Source: Bradyrhizobium arachidis
GTDB taxonomy: Bacteria; Pseudomonadota; Alphaproteobacteria; Rhizobiales; Xanthobacteraceae
Assembly (NCBI RefSeq): GCF_015291705.1
Contig: NZ_CP030050.1
Location: 1,674,001-1,738,000 of the forward strand
Direction: 5' to 3'
Length of the DNA stretch: 64,000 nucleotides
In this document: in pieces, positions 37,287 to 46,562 of the stretch
How positions within the stretch are numbered: the stretch's first letter is position 1
Layout of the letters: every line of letters begins with the position of its first letter
Program-made: the position numbers and the translations under genes
The notes under the pieces: model-generated
Databases searched by the model: none
What the model saw: the letters and a program-made list of their open reading frames with translations, nothing else
What the model was told of the DNA's origin: nothing

Positions 37287-38455
37287 GCGAAAATCCAATG
37301 CTGATTTACCTCGATAACAATGCAACGACTCGGACCGATCCATCCGTCGTGCAAGCCATGTTGCCGTTTTTCACCGAGAAGTTCGGAAATGCATCGTCCA
37401 CGCATGCGTTTGGCAGCGAGGTCGCAGTTGCTGTGAGGCAGGCCCGGCGTAGCTTGCGTATCATGCTAGGGAACGCATGCGATCATGAGATCGTTTTTAC
37501 CTCGGGAGGGACCGAGGCTAATAATGCCGCGATCCTCTCTGCGCTTGCGACACACGAAGACCGCGACGAGATTGTCACCACGGCAGTAGAGCACTCCGCC
37601 ATTCTTGCGCTAACCGAGCAATTGGAGACAAGAGGAGTCAAGACGCACATCGTGCCCGTAGATTCCCGCGGCCGGCTCGACATCGAGGCGTTTCGCGGCG
37701 CAGTCGGGCCACGCACAGCGATTGCCTCCGTTATGTGGGCCAACAACGAGACCGGAACGATGTTTCCCGTGGAGTTTCTGGCCGGGTTGGCCCGGGAGGC
37801 CGGCGCGCTGTTTCACACTGATGCGGTCCAGGCCATCGGTAAGGTGTGCGTGAACCTGAGGGACAGTGCGATCGACATGCTGTCGCTATCCGGGCACAAA
37901 CTGCACGGCCCCAAGGGGACCGGCGCGCTATATCTGCGCAGAGGAACAAAATTCCGGCCGCTGATCTGCGGCGGATCACAGGAACGAGGGCGCCGAGGCG
38001 GGACTGAGAATATTCCCGGCATTGTCGGCCTGGGAAAAGCCGCCGAGCTTGCGGCGGAGCGGCTTGAACCCGAACGCGTTCGCATTGGCGCTTTGCGCGA
38101 CCGTCTTGAACAGGGAATCTTGAAGAGTGGCGAGTGCGTTGTGCTCGGCGACACCGGCAATCGGTTAGCGAACACGACCAATATTGCCTTCGACAATCTC
38201 GAAGGCGAAGCCATCGCCCACCATCTCGATCGGGCAGGCATCGCTGTGTCGCTCGGATCCGCCTGCAACTCCGGCTCCATTCAGCCATCGCATGTTCTGC
38301 GTGCCATGCAGGTGCCGCACTGGCGGATGCACGGCGTCGTGCGCTTTTCCCTGTCGCGTGAAACCTCTGTCGCGGAGGTCGATGAGGTCGTGTGCGCAGT
38401 GTCCGACATCGTGGCTCGCCTGCGCGCCACCTCCCCCGTCGCAGTCAGGGAGTAG
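37283..38455 (+). CDS. nifS: cysteine desulfurase NifS
   Basis: A 390-residue group I desulfurase. The likely start is TTG 37283, which overlaps the upstream TGA and follows GAGG; ATG 37298 is an alternative. MLIYLDNNATTRTDP is the normal N-terminus. The PLP lysine is in LSGHKLHGPKGTGAL, and the mobile catalytic cysteine in LGSACNSGSIQPSHVLRAM. NifS supplies sulfur for nitrogenase clusters. Confidence 0.96.
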   Translation: MSENPMLIYLDNNATTRTDPSVVQAMLPFFTEKFGNASSTHAFGSEVAVAVRQARRSLRIMLGNACDHEIVFTSGGTEANNAAILSALATHEDRDEIVTTAVEHSAILALTEQLETRGVKTHIVPVDSRGRLDIEAFRGAVGPRTAIASVMWANNETGTMFPVEFLAGLAREAGALFHTDAVQAIGKVCVNLRDSAIDMLSLSGHKLHGPKGTGALYLRRGTKFRPLICGGSQERGRRGGTENIPGIVGLGKAAELAAERLEPERVRIGALRDRLEQGILKSGECVVLGDTGNRLANTTNIAFDNLEGEAIAHHLDRAGIAVSLGSACNSGSIQPSHVLRAMQVPHWRMHGVVRFSLSRETSVAEVDEVVCAVSDIVARLRATSPVAVRE

Positions 38456-38460
38456 ACCTC

Positions 38461-38685
38461 GTGAAAATCATGATCCGCCGGTCTCCGGACGCGGGCCTGT
38501 CGATCTACGTGCCAAAAAAGGATCTCGAAGAGCCAATCGTTGAATCGGAGTACGAGACGCTATGGGGCGGCTGGATCAAAGTAGCTAATGGCTGGGTGCT
38601 TGATCTGCCTGAGATGCCGAGCGGCACACCGTTACCGATCACAATTAACGCTAAAAAACGGGGCGGGAAGGGGGACGATCCGTGA
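38461..38685 (+). CDS. fixU: nitrogen fixation protein FixU/NifT
   Basis: A 74-residue protein starting at GTG 38461 (ATG 38470 is possible). KIMIRRSPDAGLSIYVPKKD and GGWIKVANGWVLDLPEMP identify the NifT/FixU family. Its function is unknown and it is usually dispensable. It follows nifS by 5 bases, and its TGA overlaps a GTG that once began the SIR2-like gene. Confidence 0.9.
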   Translation: MKIMIRRSPDAGLSIYVPKKDLEEPIVESEYETLWGGWIKVANGWVLDLPEMPSGTPLPITINAKKRGGKGDDP

Positions 38686-39529
38686 AGGCGCCCCCACTGA
38701 TCGACTTTGTCGATGGTGCCGATGCAAAGGCGAGCTCGTGGACATCGCTGCCGGGTTGAGGGCCGCGCGCGCCATTCCCTATCTCGGTCCTGGCCTCGCC
38801 GAATCGTGCAGATCCGATATGCCGACCACGCCAGAGGCGTTGGCCAGCTTCTTCGCGAGCGAGGTTACGCCGCCGCGGCGGGCTAGCGACAATGCGTGGG
38901 CGCAGCATATCGAGATCAGCAAACACCGTCCGCCATGACGGCATTGATGACGCAGGCCTTCGCTCGGCCAGTCGAGCCGACGCGTTTGCACCATCATCTT
39001 GCGTCCCTGTCCCTGCCCGTCGTAGTCGACCCGTGGTATGATGCCGCTATGCGGACGTGCTGGGTGAGTGCGATGGATAGGGCGAAGTGCAGGGTATCAC
39101 CCGCATCGCCATTGACGAGAATTGCTGGTATCGCTTTTACGATTCATTTGGCCAAGAGGTCGTCAGTGCTGTGGCCGGCAGCTCGGCGACGGTGTTGTAC
39201 AAGCCGCATGGCAGCGTGCAGCCGGCCAACAACTTCCTTATTTCCGACGCACACATGTCGAGGCGTTGACCGAAATCGACATTCAGACACCAATTCCGGA
39301 CATCATCAAGGAAAGGCGCACACCGGACAGACCTTTTTCTTCATCGGCTGTCGCTTCAACGATCAGCCCTTGCGTAGGTATGCCCGGCAGATCATCAAGC
39401 GCTCGGCCGACACCCACTATGCGATCGTGGATCCCGGACGCGCTCTCTCGCAACGAGCTTCTCGAGCAAGGCCTTACACCGCTTGCGACCGGGCTCCCTT
39501 GCGCGGTTGAGATACTGATCACGCATTAG
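38682..39529 (+). pseudogene. SIR2-like protein gene, destroyed by several frameshifts
   Basis: Pieces of one protein appear in all three frames in order. The pieces are VKAPPLIDFVDGAD (from 38682), [56 protein letters not shown] with [57 protein letters not shown] with ADTHYAIVDP, and NELLEQGLTPLATGLP with AVEILITH. The frame changes near 38727, 38930, 39085, 39255, 39325 and 39440. The glycine-rich start and FIGCRFND block are those of SIR2-like (NAD-dependent deacylase or NADase-type) proteins. The gene once overlapped fixU, so it belonged to the nif operon. It cannot make a functional protein now. Confidence 0.75.
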
Positions 39530-39684
39530 CGTCCTTGTGAAGCCCGAATCCCCCAGCTCGTGTCGAGTTATTTGCGAGAGCCGCAACGCGAGAAGATCCG
39601 TTCAGATGGAGCCGGGTTCCGGTGAGCTCAGCGCGAGAATGAATGCGCAAACCAGGAAGCGCTGCGTGAGAATGACGACGTATC

Positions 39685-39700
39685 TGTCGCATTGACAACA
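39685..39700. promoter_or_regulatory. NifA upstream activator sequence for nifB
   Basis: Exact TGT-N10-ACA (TGT CGCATTGACA ACA), centred about 123 bases before the expected transcription start near 39816. Confidence 0.7.
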
Positions 39701-39789
39701 AGCGCATCATTGCATGTTCTTACATGAGTCAGCGCCCATCGTTTCCGCCAATTCGTGGGCGTATGGCTGCAATTTCATCGTCTCCGCCA

Positions 39790-39805
39790 TGGCATGCAAG
39801 TTGCT
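39790..39805 (+). promoter_or_regulatory. sigma-54 promoter of nifB
   Basis: TGGCATGCAAGTTGCT: GG at 39791 and GC at 39803 with ten bases between. The next gene, nifB, begins about 52 bases after the predicted start of transcription. Confidence 0.8.
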
Positions 39806-39867
39806 ACCCAGCTTCTTGAGGCTGGCTCACGGATGGTCTTGGGGGCCGATAGTGCCTGAAGGGAAAA

Positions 39868-41430
39868 ATGAAAATGAACGCGGTCGTGGGACGCGGAAAA
39901 TATGTCAAAGCTGCAGTGGATGGCGGCAAGATGAAGTCCGCCGCCGAGCATAAGGGCTGCCGCGCTTCCGCCAACACCGGGCAGGCGAGCTGCGGCTCGC
40001 AGGCAGGGCAAGGCGATCTGCCGATCGAAATCTGGGAAAAGGTCAAGAACCATCCCTGCTACAGCGAAGAAGCGCATCATCATTACGCTCGCATGCATGT
40101 CGCGGTCGCGCCTGCCTGCAACATCCAGTGCAATTACTGCAATCGAAAATACGACTGCACCAATGAATCGCGTCCAGGTGTGGTAAGCGAGAAGCTCACG
40201 CCCGAGCAGGCGGTAAGAAAAGTGCTCGCGGTCGCGACCGCCATTCCGCAGATGACGGTCCTTGGCATCGCTGGTCCCGGCGACCCCCTGGCCAATCCGG
40301 CAAAGACGTTCAAGACCTTCGAGCTGGTCGCCAAGGCGGCTCCAGACATCAAGCTTTGTTTGTCAACCAACGGACTGGCTCTGCCGGACCATATTGATAC
40401 CATCGCTAGGTCCAAAGTTGACCACGTCACCATCACTATCAACACGATCGATCCCGAAATCGGCGCCAAGATCTATCCGTGGATCTTCTTCAACCACAAG
40501 CGCTACACCGGCATCGACGCGGCAAGAATACTTACCGATCGCCAGCTGCAAGGCCTCGAGATGCTTAGCGAACGAGGTATCCTGTGCAAGGTCAACTCGG
40601 TGATGATCCCGAACATCAACGACCGCCACTTGGTCGAGGTCAACAAGGCGGTGAAGTCGCGCGGTGCCTTCCTTCACAATATCATGCCACTGATCTCCGC
40701 GCCCGAGCACGGCACCGTATTTGGCCTCAACGGTCAGCGCGGACCGACTGCGTGGGAATTGAAGGCGCTGCAAGATGCTTGTGAAGGGGAGATAAAAATG
40801 ATGCGGCATTGCCGCCAGTGCCGCGCCGATGCGGTCGGTCTACTCGGGGAGGATCGCAGCGCAGAGTTCACCACCGATCAGGTCATGAAAATGGACGTCC
40901 AATATGACTTAGACGTGCGCAAGGAATATCAGAGCAGGGTAGACCGTGAGCGTGCCGCCAAAGTCGCGGCCGGCCAAAAGGAGCTTGCCGAATGTGCCGG
41001 AGAGAGGAGCGCGATCACTCTTCTAGTGGCCGTCGCAACCAAGGGCTCGGGGTTGATCAACGAGCACTTTGGGCATGCAAAGGAATTCCAGGTTTACGAA
41101 CTTTCTACATCCGGCGCCAAATTCGTCGGCTACCGCCGCGTGGACGTTTACTGCCAGGGTGGTTATGGCGAGGAGAACAGGCTTTCCGCCATCATGGGGG
41201 GCATCCATGATTGCCATGCGGTCTTCGTGTCCAAGATCGGCGGCTGCCCGAAAAGCAAACTGATCGAGGCGGGGATCGAGCCCGTCGATCAATACGCCCA
41301 TGAGTTCATTGAGAAGTCGGCGATCGCCTGGTTCAAATCCTATCTGGACAAGGTGAAACGCGGGGAGATCCAGCACGTGCAGCGCGGCGGCGCCGCGATC
41401 CGGCAAGGATCTGGGATCTCTGCAGCGTAA
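39868..41430 (+). CDS. nifB: FeMo-cofactor biosynthesis radical SAM protein NifB
   Basis: A 520-residue protein. The radical SAM cluster is held by [16 protein letters not shown] (Cys84, Cys88, Cys91), after [17 protein letters not shown] NifX-like domain fills the last 120 residues ([31 protein letters not shown]). NifB fuses two 4Fe-4S units and a carbide into NifB-co, the core of the nitrogenase cofactor. Start ATG 39868 follows GAAGGGAA. Confidence 0.97.
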   Translation: MKMNAVVGRGKYVKAAVDGGKMKSAAEHKGCRASANTGQASCGSQAGQGDLPIEIWEKVKNHPCYSEEAHHHYARMHVAVAPACNIQCNYCNRKYDCTNESRPGVVSEKLTPEQAVRKVLAVATAIPQMTVLGIAGPGDPLANPAKTFKTFELVAKAAPDIKLCLSTNGLALPDHIDTIARSKVDHVTITINTIDPEIGAKIYPWIFFNHKRYTGIDAARILTDRQLQGLEMLSERGILCKVNSVMIPNINDRHLVEVNKAVKSRGAFLHNIMPLISAPEHGTVFGLNGQRGPTAWELKALQDACEGEIKMMRHCRQCRADAVGLLGEDRSAEFTTDQVMKMDVQYDLDVRKEYQSRVDRERAAKVAAGQKELAECAGERSAITLLVAVATKGSGLINEHFGHAKEFQVYELSTSGAKFVGYRRVDVYCQGGYGEENRLSAIMGGIHDCHAVFVSKIGGCPKSKLIEAGIEPVDQYAHEFIEKSAIAWFKSYLDKVKRGEIQHVQRGGAAIRQGSGISAA

Positions 41431-41441
41431 AGGGGGAATAT

Positions 41442-41665
<224 letters not shown>

Positions 41666-41677
41666 AGCGTGAGGCCC

Positions 41678-41944
41678 ATGAGTGGCATGCCAATAGCTGG
41701 TTCAGAAAGCGTCATTAGCTACGTGCTGCGCGTTGGCGGCGGCGCAGGCGCCGACGTTCGGTCCTCCATCACGGACGAGGACTGCGCTGGATTGCCGTGC
41801 GTTCGTGCTGTAGCTGGTCGGCAGCACGGCCTTGGCGGGCATTTCATTCCGCGCGGTGGTGCAAAGGCGGTTCGCGCTGCCGAGAGCGGCGTTCTCGCCA
41901 GGGCTGCCATCGTCGATGTAACTAGCGATGCCGCGCGATCATGA
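41678..41944 (+). CDS. small conserved nif-cluster protein of unknown function
   Basis: An 88-residue frame; ATG 41678 is preferred over GTG 41669 because GAGG lies just before it. The sequence has ESVISYVLRVGGGAGADV, then LPCVRAVAGRQHGLGGHFIP and RGGAKAVRAAESGVLARAAI. Composition and codon use look coding. I do not recognise the family. It lies between frxA and nifZ in the nifB operon. Confidence 0.6.
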   Translation: MSGMPIAGSESVISYVLRVGGGAGADVRSSITDEDCAGLPCVRAVAGRQHGLGGHFIPRGGAKAVRAAESGVLARAAIVDVTSDAARS

Positions 41945-42021
41945 AATGATGCAGGATCTTGCCTGCGGTAGGCGCGGCGGCTCCCCGCATCTCCAAAGGA
42001 GCGCAGCATGAGGAGCGATAC

Positions 42022-42336
42022 ATGAACAGCATCGTTCGGGACAGCGACGTCGTCGAGCTCACCGAGCCGCCTGCCTTCAGCTTTGGCGAAAAGGTGCGAG
42101 CCAATCGCACCATCCGCAATGATGGCACCTATCGCGGCAAGGAGATTGGCGACGTTCTCGTCAAGAAGGGAGAGGTGGGTTACGTCGTATCGATCGGCAC
42201 GTTTCTGCAGCAATTCTACATCTACGGCGTCGAATATCTGGAAGGCGGCTACCGGGTTGGCATGAAGCGCAGGGAACTGGAGCCGGTGGACACCTGCGCG
42301 GAGGTCGATGATCTGCCGTTGCCGGAGGAGTCATGA
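42022..42336 (+). CDS. nifZ: nitrogen fixation protein NifZ
   Basis: A 104-residue protein; ATG 42022 follows GAGGAG. The NifZ domain is seen in FGEKVRANRTIRNDGTYRGK, VLVKKGEVGYVVSIGTFLQQ and FYIYGVEYLEGGYRVGMKRR. NifZ helps mature the P-clusters of the MoFe protein. Its stop overlaps the ATG of the next gene. Confidence 0.92.
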   Translation: MNSIVRDSDVVELTEPPAFSFGEKVRANRTIRNDGTYRGKEIGDVLVKKGEVGYVVSIGTFLQQFYIYGVEYLEGGYRVGMKRRELEPVDTCAEVDDLPLPEES

Positions 42337-42590
42337 CGCAGCGCGGCTTTCCAAAATATTGGCGTGGCGAGCGGGCCAAGACCGCAGTCGACCTCGTTAA
42401 CGACCACTCATTTCCCGATACAGAGCCCGAGGGAGTCTTGCTCGCCGCCGGAGCGAGCGGAGAGATCATCAACGTCGCGATCAATACCGAAGCGAACGTG
42501 CCGATCTACGCTGTCGAGTTTGGTAAGCAGCTGCTCATCGGCTGTCTAAGGAAGAAATCACAGTGCTTTGAATGGAGGCGTTCGCCATGA
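42333..42590 (+). CDS. second NifZ-type protein
   Basis: An 85-residue protein in an ATGA overlap with nifZ. KYWRGERAKTAVDLVNDHSF is followed by EGVLLAAGASGEIINVAI and VPIYAVEFGKQLLIGCLRKK, which matches the NifZ beta-barrel layout. It looks like a diverged NifZ paralogue. Its stop overlaps the next ATG. Confidence 0.78.
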   Translation: MTQRGFPKYWRGERAKTAVDLVNDHSFPDTEPEGVLLAAGASGEIINVAINTEANVPIYAVEFGKQLLIGCLRKKSQCFEWRRSP

Positions 42591-42946
42591 ATGCTGCGCT
42601 GATGAGAAAGATAAAAGCCGGGCTGGTGCCCCACCCCAACGAGCTCGATCGAAAACGGATCGAGCGCGGCTTGAGCTCACGCAGGCGCTATCTCTACGTC
42701 TCGCCGAACGTGACGCCGGTGAGGGGCGGCTACCTCGTCGAGAGCCCATGTTGCTCGCGCAACGTCAACAAGGATGGCGCTCTCATCGATGTCGCGCTGA
42801 TTCTTTATGATACCGTGTGCGGGGTCTGGAAGCTGTTTCGCAAGAACCACGCGCGAGGAATCTGGGAATTTTACAGCCTTTGCCATCGGTTGACTTCTGC
42901 AATCGACGAATTGAACGCGGATCCGGAGCGTCTGTTTTGGCAATGA
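42587..42946 (+). CDS. small nif-cluster protein, DUF3024-like
   Basis: A 119-residue protein at ATG 42587, coupled to the upstream gene. PHPNELDRKRIERGLSSRRR, VRGGYLVESPCCSRNVNKDG and YSLCHRLTSAIDELNADPE are visible blocks. The CCS pair is the only obvious metal or redox site. Likeness to the DUF3024 family is by memory of its layout; the function is unknown. It lies in the nifB-nifZ operon. Confidence 0.7.
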   Translation: MNAALMRKIKAGLVPHPNELDRKRIERGLSSRRRYLYVSPNVTPVRGGYLVESPCCSRNVNKDGALIDVALILYDTVCGVWKLFRKNHARGIWEFYSLCHRLTSAIDELNADPERLFWQ

Positions 42947-42980
42947 AGACCCGCCTTTTAGGAGTCAAAGAGGAGCCACG

Positions 42981-43250
42981 ATGGCGCTCACCGCGGAGGA
43001 AGTGATCGAAATTGAGCGGCTGCTTGCAGCCGAGGGCGCCGAGATGGGTCCGTTTGTCGAGCTGCGCCGCCGCTTTCCGCAACTTGCTTGGGTGCGCTGT
43101 GATGCGTCGGATGTGGCGGATCAGCCGTTTCGGCAGTTTCCGCGTTTCGACCTTCATCTGATCGATGGATCGGACCACTGCGTGCAGATTACGGCCGATC
43201 CGACGCGGGCCACCGGCATCGTATTGGCCAAAAGGAATGTTGAGCGGTGA
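42981..43250 (+). CDS. small nif-cluster protein, probably DUF6129-type
   Basis: An 89-residue protein starting MALTAEEVIEIERLLAAEGA, followed by ELRRRFPQLAWVRCDASDVA and FDLHLIDGSDHCVQITADP. It is compact and acidic with two cysteines. The family is known only as a nif-cluster neighbour. Its TGA overlaps the GTG start of the next gene, so it is translated in the same unit. Confidence 0.75.
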   Translation: MALTAEEVIEIERLLAAEGAEMGPFVELRRRFPQLAWVRCDASDVADQPFRQFPRFDLHLIDGSDHCVQITADPTRATGIVLAKRNVER

Positions 43251-44446
43251 GCACTGCACTAGCAGAGTATCGGCTTGATGGCGCGCTCACTGTGGAGGAG
43301 AATACATCATTCATTCCACTTTCCGATCCTGATATCACCTTCGCCGAGCTCTCTGCCGTTGAAACGCTGCTGTGTTCGCCGCAAATCTCCAACGGGCGGA
43401 CTACTGAGGCGTTTGAGCACGCTTTCGCCGCCTATCTTGGTCGCAAATATGCTGTTGCGGTCTCGAGTGGTACCATAGGGCTCCTCCTTACGCTGAGGGC
43501 GCTCGGCATTGGCCCCGGGCACGAGGTTATCGCCTCTCCCTACTCCTTTCGTGAGACCGTGCATGCCATCAGTCTCGCAGGCGCACGAGCGGTATTTGCA
43601 GATATCGACTATTGGTCGGGAGCATTAGTCCCAGCGAAGGCCGAAGAGCGCATCACGGCCAACACGCGGGCGATTGTCGCCGGCAATCCCAACGGTCATC
43701 CAGCGCCGTGGTCGGAGCTGCGCGCGGTCGCGCAGCGCCATCAGCTGCTGCTTTTGGAGGATTCCACCGAGGCGATCGGATCGAGCTACAAGGGTGAGCT
43801 CGTCGGCCGCTTTGGCGACACCGCGGTGTTCGACTTTGCTCAGCCGGTGGCCCTGACCTGTGGCGAAGGCGCAATGGTGGTGACCGAGGATATCGACATC
43901 GCGCTCGGCTTGCGTCGCCATCGCGCCCATCGCGTGGACGAGCGCTTTTCCGTTGTCGTCGGTAGCACGGCACCTTATCAGGCTGGCATGAGCGATCTCA
44001 CGGCTGCCTTGGGCCTAGCGCAGCTCAAACGTCTCGATGAAATCCTGGAGCGCCGTCGGTTCGTCGAGCAGCTCTATAACGCGCATATGCAATCATTTGA
44101 GGGCATCAAGCCGCCTTATGTTGGCCCTGATGTAACCGAGGTGAACTGGTTGCTTTATCTCGTTCATCTGGGGACGCGCTTCACGCGATCGGGGCGCGAC
44201 GCCATTATCGAAGATCTGCGCGGCGCGCAGATTGAATCCGCCGCCTATAGCCAACCGCTGCACTTGCAGCGCCACTACTTTGACTTTGGCTATCGGCGTT
44301 GCGATTTCCTGGTTGCGGAAAAAATAGCAGATCGCGCTCTTGCGCTTCCGTTTCACACCCATCTCACGAACAAGCAGATCGAGTTTATCGTCGAGACCAT
44401 GAATGATGCGTCGATAAACGTGGGAGCGGGTGCCGCGATTTACTAA
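43247..44446 (+). CDS. DegT/DnrJ/EryC1/StrS-family protein lacking the PLP lysine
   Basis: A 399-residue protein with GTG start in a GTGA overlap. The fold is that of sugar aminotransferases: AVSSGTIGLLLTLRALGIGP, VIASPYSFRETVHAISLAGA, LLLEDSTEAIGSSYKGELVG and AGMSDLTAALGLAQL. In active members the lysine that binds PLP sits in the motif FSFxxNKxxTTGEGG. Here the region reads FDFAQPVALTCGEGA, with valine at the lysine position. It is therefore unlikely to be a normal aminotransferase; some relatives without this lysine are dehydratases. It lies in the nifB operon, where no sugar pathway is seen. Confidence 0.85.
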   Translation: MSTALAEYRLDGALTVEENTSFIPLSDPDITFAELSAVETLLCSPQISNGRTTEAFEHAFAAYLGRKYAVAVSSGTIGLLLTLRALGIGPGHEVIASPYSFRETVHAISLAGARAVFADIDYWSGALVPAKAEERITANTRAIVAGNPNGHPAPWSELRAVAQRHQLLLLEDSTEAIGSSYKGELVGRFGDTAVFDFAQPVALTCGEGAMVVTEDIDIALGLRRHRAHRVDERFSVVVGSTAPYQAGMSDLTAALGLAQLKRLDEILERRRFVEQLYNAHMQSFEGIKPPYVGPDVTEVNWLLYLVHLGTRFTRSGRDAIIEDLRGAQIESAAYSQPLHLQRHYFDFGYRRCDFLVAEKIADRALALPFHTHLTNKQIEFIVETMNDASINVGAGAAIY

Positions 44447-44491
44447 GATGATTGTCATCCACGACACGGAAGAACGAGGGTTGAAGTTGCG

Positions 44492-44776
44492 ATGAGCGTG
44501 GTAGGTCTCATCGCAAGAGATGAGCAACGGACCGAGGATCGTTTTTGTGGCAGCGTTGTCGGATGCATCGTGCCCCACATGCCGGAAGCGTGCCGCATGC
44601 CGCTGGAGGTATGCACTCGACTTAAGACCGCAAGAGAAATGCTCCTAGCGAGCGCGAAGAAGACCTGCTCGATAGCAGAGAAGGCGGCGCGTCCAAGGCG
44701 CGGCTTGAGAGCCTACGCGTCAAGGTGCCCAAAGCCAAGCACATCAAAGTCGAGAGTCTCCGCTCAGGATCTTTAG
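44492..44776 (+). pseudogene. small unknown nif-cluster gene, possibly frameshifted
   Basis: ATG 44492 opens MSVVGLIARDEQRTEDRFCG and then CIVPHMPEACRMPLEVCTRL, with four well-spaced cysteines. After about 44650 this frame becomes arginine- and serine-rich. The +2 frame then reads a plausible charged continuation, SEREEDLLDSREGGASKARL. One missing base would join them. I do not recognise the protein. The break and the assignment are uncertain. Confidence 0.35.
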
Positions 44777-44799
44777 AGTTACCAAAACGGGGGATCGGT

Positions 44800-45021
44800 A
44801 TGAACTCGCAACAAGTCATCATCCACGTCCGCTTCGCTCCGAACGGAAGGGTGATCCAAATCAGCGAGCGTCCGGCGAAGCTCACGCCGAACCAGTGGTT
44901 TGACGTCCTCAACACCCGTGCCAGCTCCGCCTATCGAGCGCTCGCTCGTGGTCGTGGGATTTTTCAACTGAGCCGAACTGCGATCGAAGCCTTCAAGCAG
45001 GAAACTGCGAGGCCGGGATGA
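44800..45021 (+). CDS. small conserved nif-cluster protein of unknown function
   Basis: A 73-residue protein; ATG 44800 follows GGGGGATCGGT. The sequence has VIIHVRFAPNGRVIQISERP and LTPNQWFDVLNTRASSAYRA. It is a small basic protein without cysteines. Its stop overlaps the ATG of the second Rieske gene (ATGA), so the two are coupled. I do not recognise the family. Confidence 0.65.
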   Translation: MNSQQVIIHVRFAPNGRVIQISERPAKLTPNQWFDVLNTRASSAYRALARGRGIFQLSRTAIEAFKQETARPG

Positions 45022-45491
45022 GCGAACCTATAATCGCTAACCTGGTGAGTGGTCAGATCGAGGTTTTTGTCGTCTGTCCGGCCGATGCCATCGAGCGGAG
45101 TGGGGCCATGAGCTTTAGCCTGTCGCGGATTGACGATAGGGGCGAGAGCCGGCCGTTTCCGGTTATTGTGGTGCGCACCTCCGGCAATGACTATTTTGGT
45201 TACGTGAATCGTTGTCCGCATGAGAGCGTCTGGCTGAACATCGGCTCCGGTACGTTTTTCTCGGCGGACCGCTCCTTTCTTAGATGCGGCCGGCACGGAG
45301 CGAGATTCGAGATCGACACTGGGATGTGCATCGGCGGCCCCTGTGACGGACAATCGCTTGAGCTGGTGGCGCTCGCCGTGATCGAAGGTGACGTCTGCCT
45401 GTGCGGCGTCAAGCTGCTGGAGGACGATCGGTTTGCCGACCCCTTCGGGGACAGCGACGAGACCATGGATATTACGATCCATCCGGACTAA
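45018..45491 (+). CDS. Rieske [2Fe-2S] protein 2, nif-linked
   Basis: A 157-residue soluble Rieske protein, paralogous to the one at 35369 with a longer N-terminus. Cluster motifs are NRCPHESVWLN and LRCGRHGARFEIDTGMC. It ends the nifB operon. Soluble Rieske proteins in nif clusters probably carry electrons; no partner enzyme is adjacent. The two copies flank the nifS-nifB block. Confidence 0.88.
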   Translation: MSEPIIANLVSGQIEVFVVCPADAIERSGAMSFSLSRIDDRGESRPFPVIVVRTSGNDYFGYVNRCPHESVWLNIGSGTFFSADRSFLRCGRHGARFEIDTGMCIGGPCDGQSLELVALAVIEGDVCLCGVKLLEDDRFADPFGDSDETMDITIHPD

Positions 45492-45743
45492 CGGGCCTAT
45501 CGCTTTGTTGTGCTCAAGCTGCCTGAGGCGCTTTGCCCTCGAATGAGGCCATTGTACTCGTGAGCGTTGGTAGACGCGAGTCACAGCTTTCGATTGGGTG
45601 AGACAAAACGGCCACCTCGTCGGATTGCGAACTTTCACTCCGCGACCTCCGCAGCACCAACAAGCTGCTCTTGCGCTGGCTCGTCAAATTGAGGCCGGCA
45701 GGCGGGACCCGCTTCCTATCGCTGTCGATATGTTTGAGGGGAA

Positions 45744-45777
45744 ATGCCCTCGGCGGCTGGAAGTTCGCCGAGGGCAT
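45744..45777. other. 12-bp perfect inverted repeat
   Basis: ATGCCCTCGGCG at 45744-45755 and CGCCGAGGGCAT at 45766-45777 around a 10-base loop. It lies 250 bases after the last gene of the nifB operon and has no T run. It may be an RNA processing or termination element. Confidence 0.55.
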
Positions 45778-46446
45778 CGTCTGGGCTTGGAGAATGGCGG
45801 GACCCAGACTGACAGGATCGTTTGGGGGATGAGGAACGACGATCCTGTGTCAGAAGGCCGGCCGGTGCAGCTGGCGTTGTTGCCTGCGCTGCAACTGCCA
45901 TGCCAAACCGCGGTTCGTGCGACGCTCTTAGCGATTGGCGACACCATCGGCGGTTAGGACTGGTTAGGAGCAAATGCATTCATGTGCACGTGCATGTTGT
46001 TCCGCATTCTCCACTGCAAGCGCATCTTGACCGGCCGTATGAAAGCGTGATCCCAATGTGTTGCGGTTTAGCGGTGCTGCCGATCGGAATTGCGACCGGC
46101 CTGGTCTGCAGCCTCAAAGGTGACTCGGTGATCATCCCTGCCTCGTTGGGCTCTCGCGGCAGCTCTATAGATGGGCAGCGGCGCGACGCAGCGTCAAGCT
46201 TCAGGGCGAAAAAGATGCTGTGGGCTCGCGCCAGTCAATGCGGCCAGCCGATCACCCATGGCAGAACACGGCGCTCGATTCTCCGCACGATTTTCGAGCT
46301 CCTCGCTAGGCGGCTTGACGGTCATGAAGATCGCTGCTCATTCCAAGATTTGATAGCGCAGAGCTGGAAAAATAACCGAGCTTCTCGGTTTTTCTGCGTA
46401 CAAATTGCAGAACGGTGAAGCGGGAGGTCAAACGCAGTGCGAGGTT

Positions 46447-46462
46447 TGTCGTGTCCGAGACA
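46447..46462. promoter_or_regulatory. NifA upstream activator sequence before the 46855 ferredoxin
   Basis: Exact TGT-N10-ACA (TGT CGTGTCCGAG ACA), centred about 118 bases before the expected transcription start near 46573. Confidence 0.65.
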
Positions 46463-46546
46463 GTAGCGAACGACCTTGTCGCAACTTTCGCAATCATTAT
46501 GAGTGGCGCAAAGCAAGGTTCGTTGCAGAAACGAACGTTACGCTTC

Positions 46547-46562
46547 TGGTGCGCAACTTGCT
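46547..46562 (+). promoter_or_regulatory. sigma-54 promoter before the 46855 ferredoxin
   Basis: TGGTGCGCAACTTGCT: GG-N10-GC with a perfect -12 half. The transcript would have a leader of about 280 bases before the first recognised gene. Confidence 0.65.

Larger units (their letters stand above)
39530..39867. other. nifB upstream region
   Basis: 338 bases without a gene, holding the NifA site and -24/-12 promoter of nifB listed separately. Confidence 0.6.

Noticed and set aside
45598..45957. 119-codon frame after the nifB operon
   Set aside because: No ribosome site, no likeness, and it contains the 12-bp inverted repeat.
45822..46418. 198-codon frame in the same gene-poor stretch
   Set aside because: Composition changes along its length and no motif is visible; it looks like an accidental opening.
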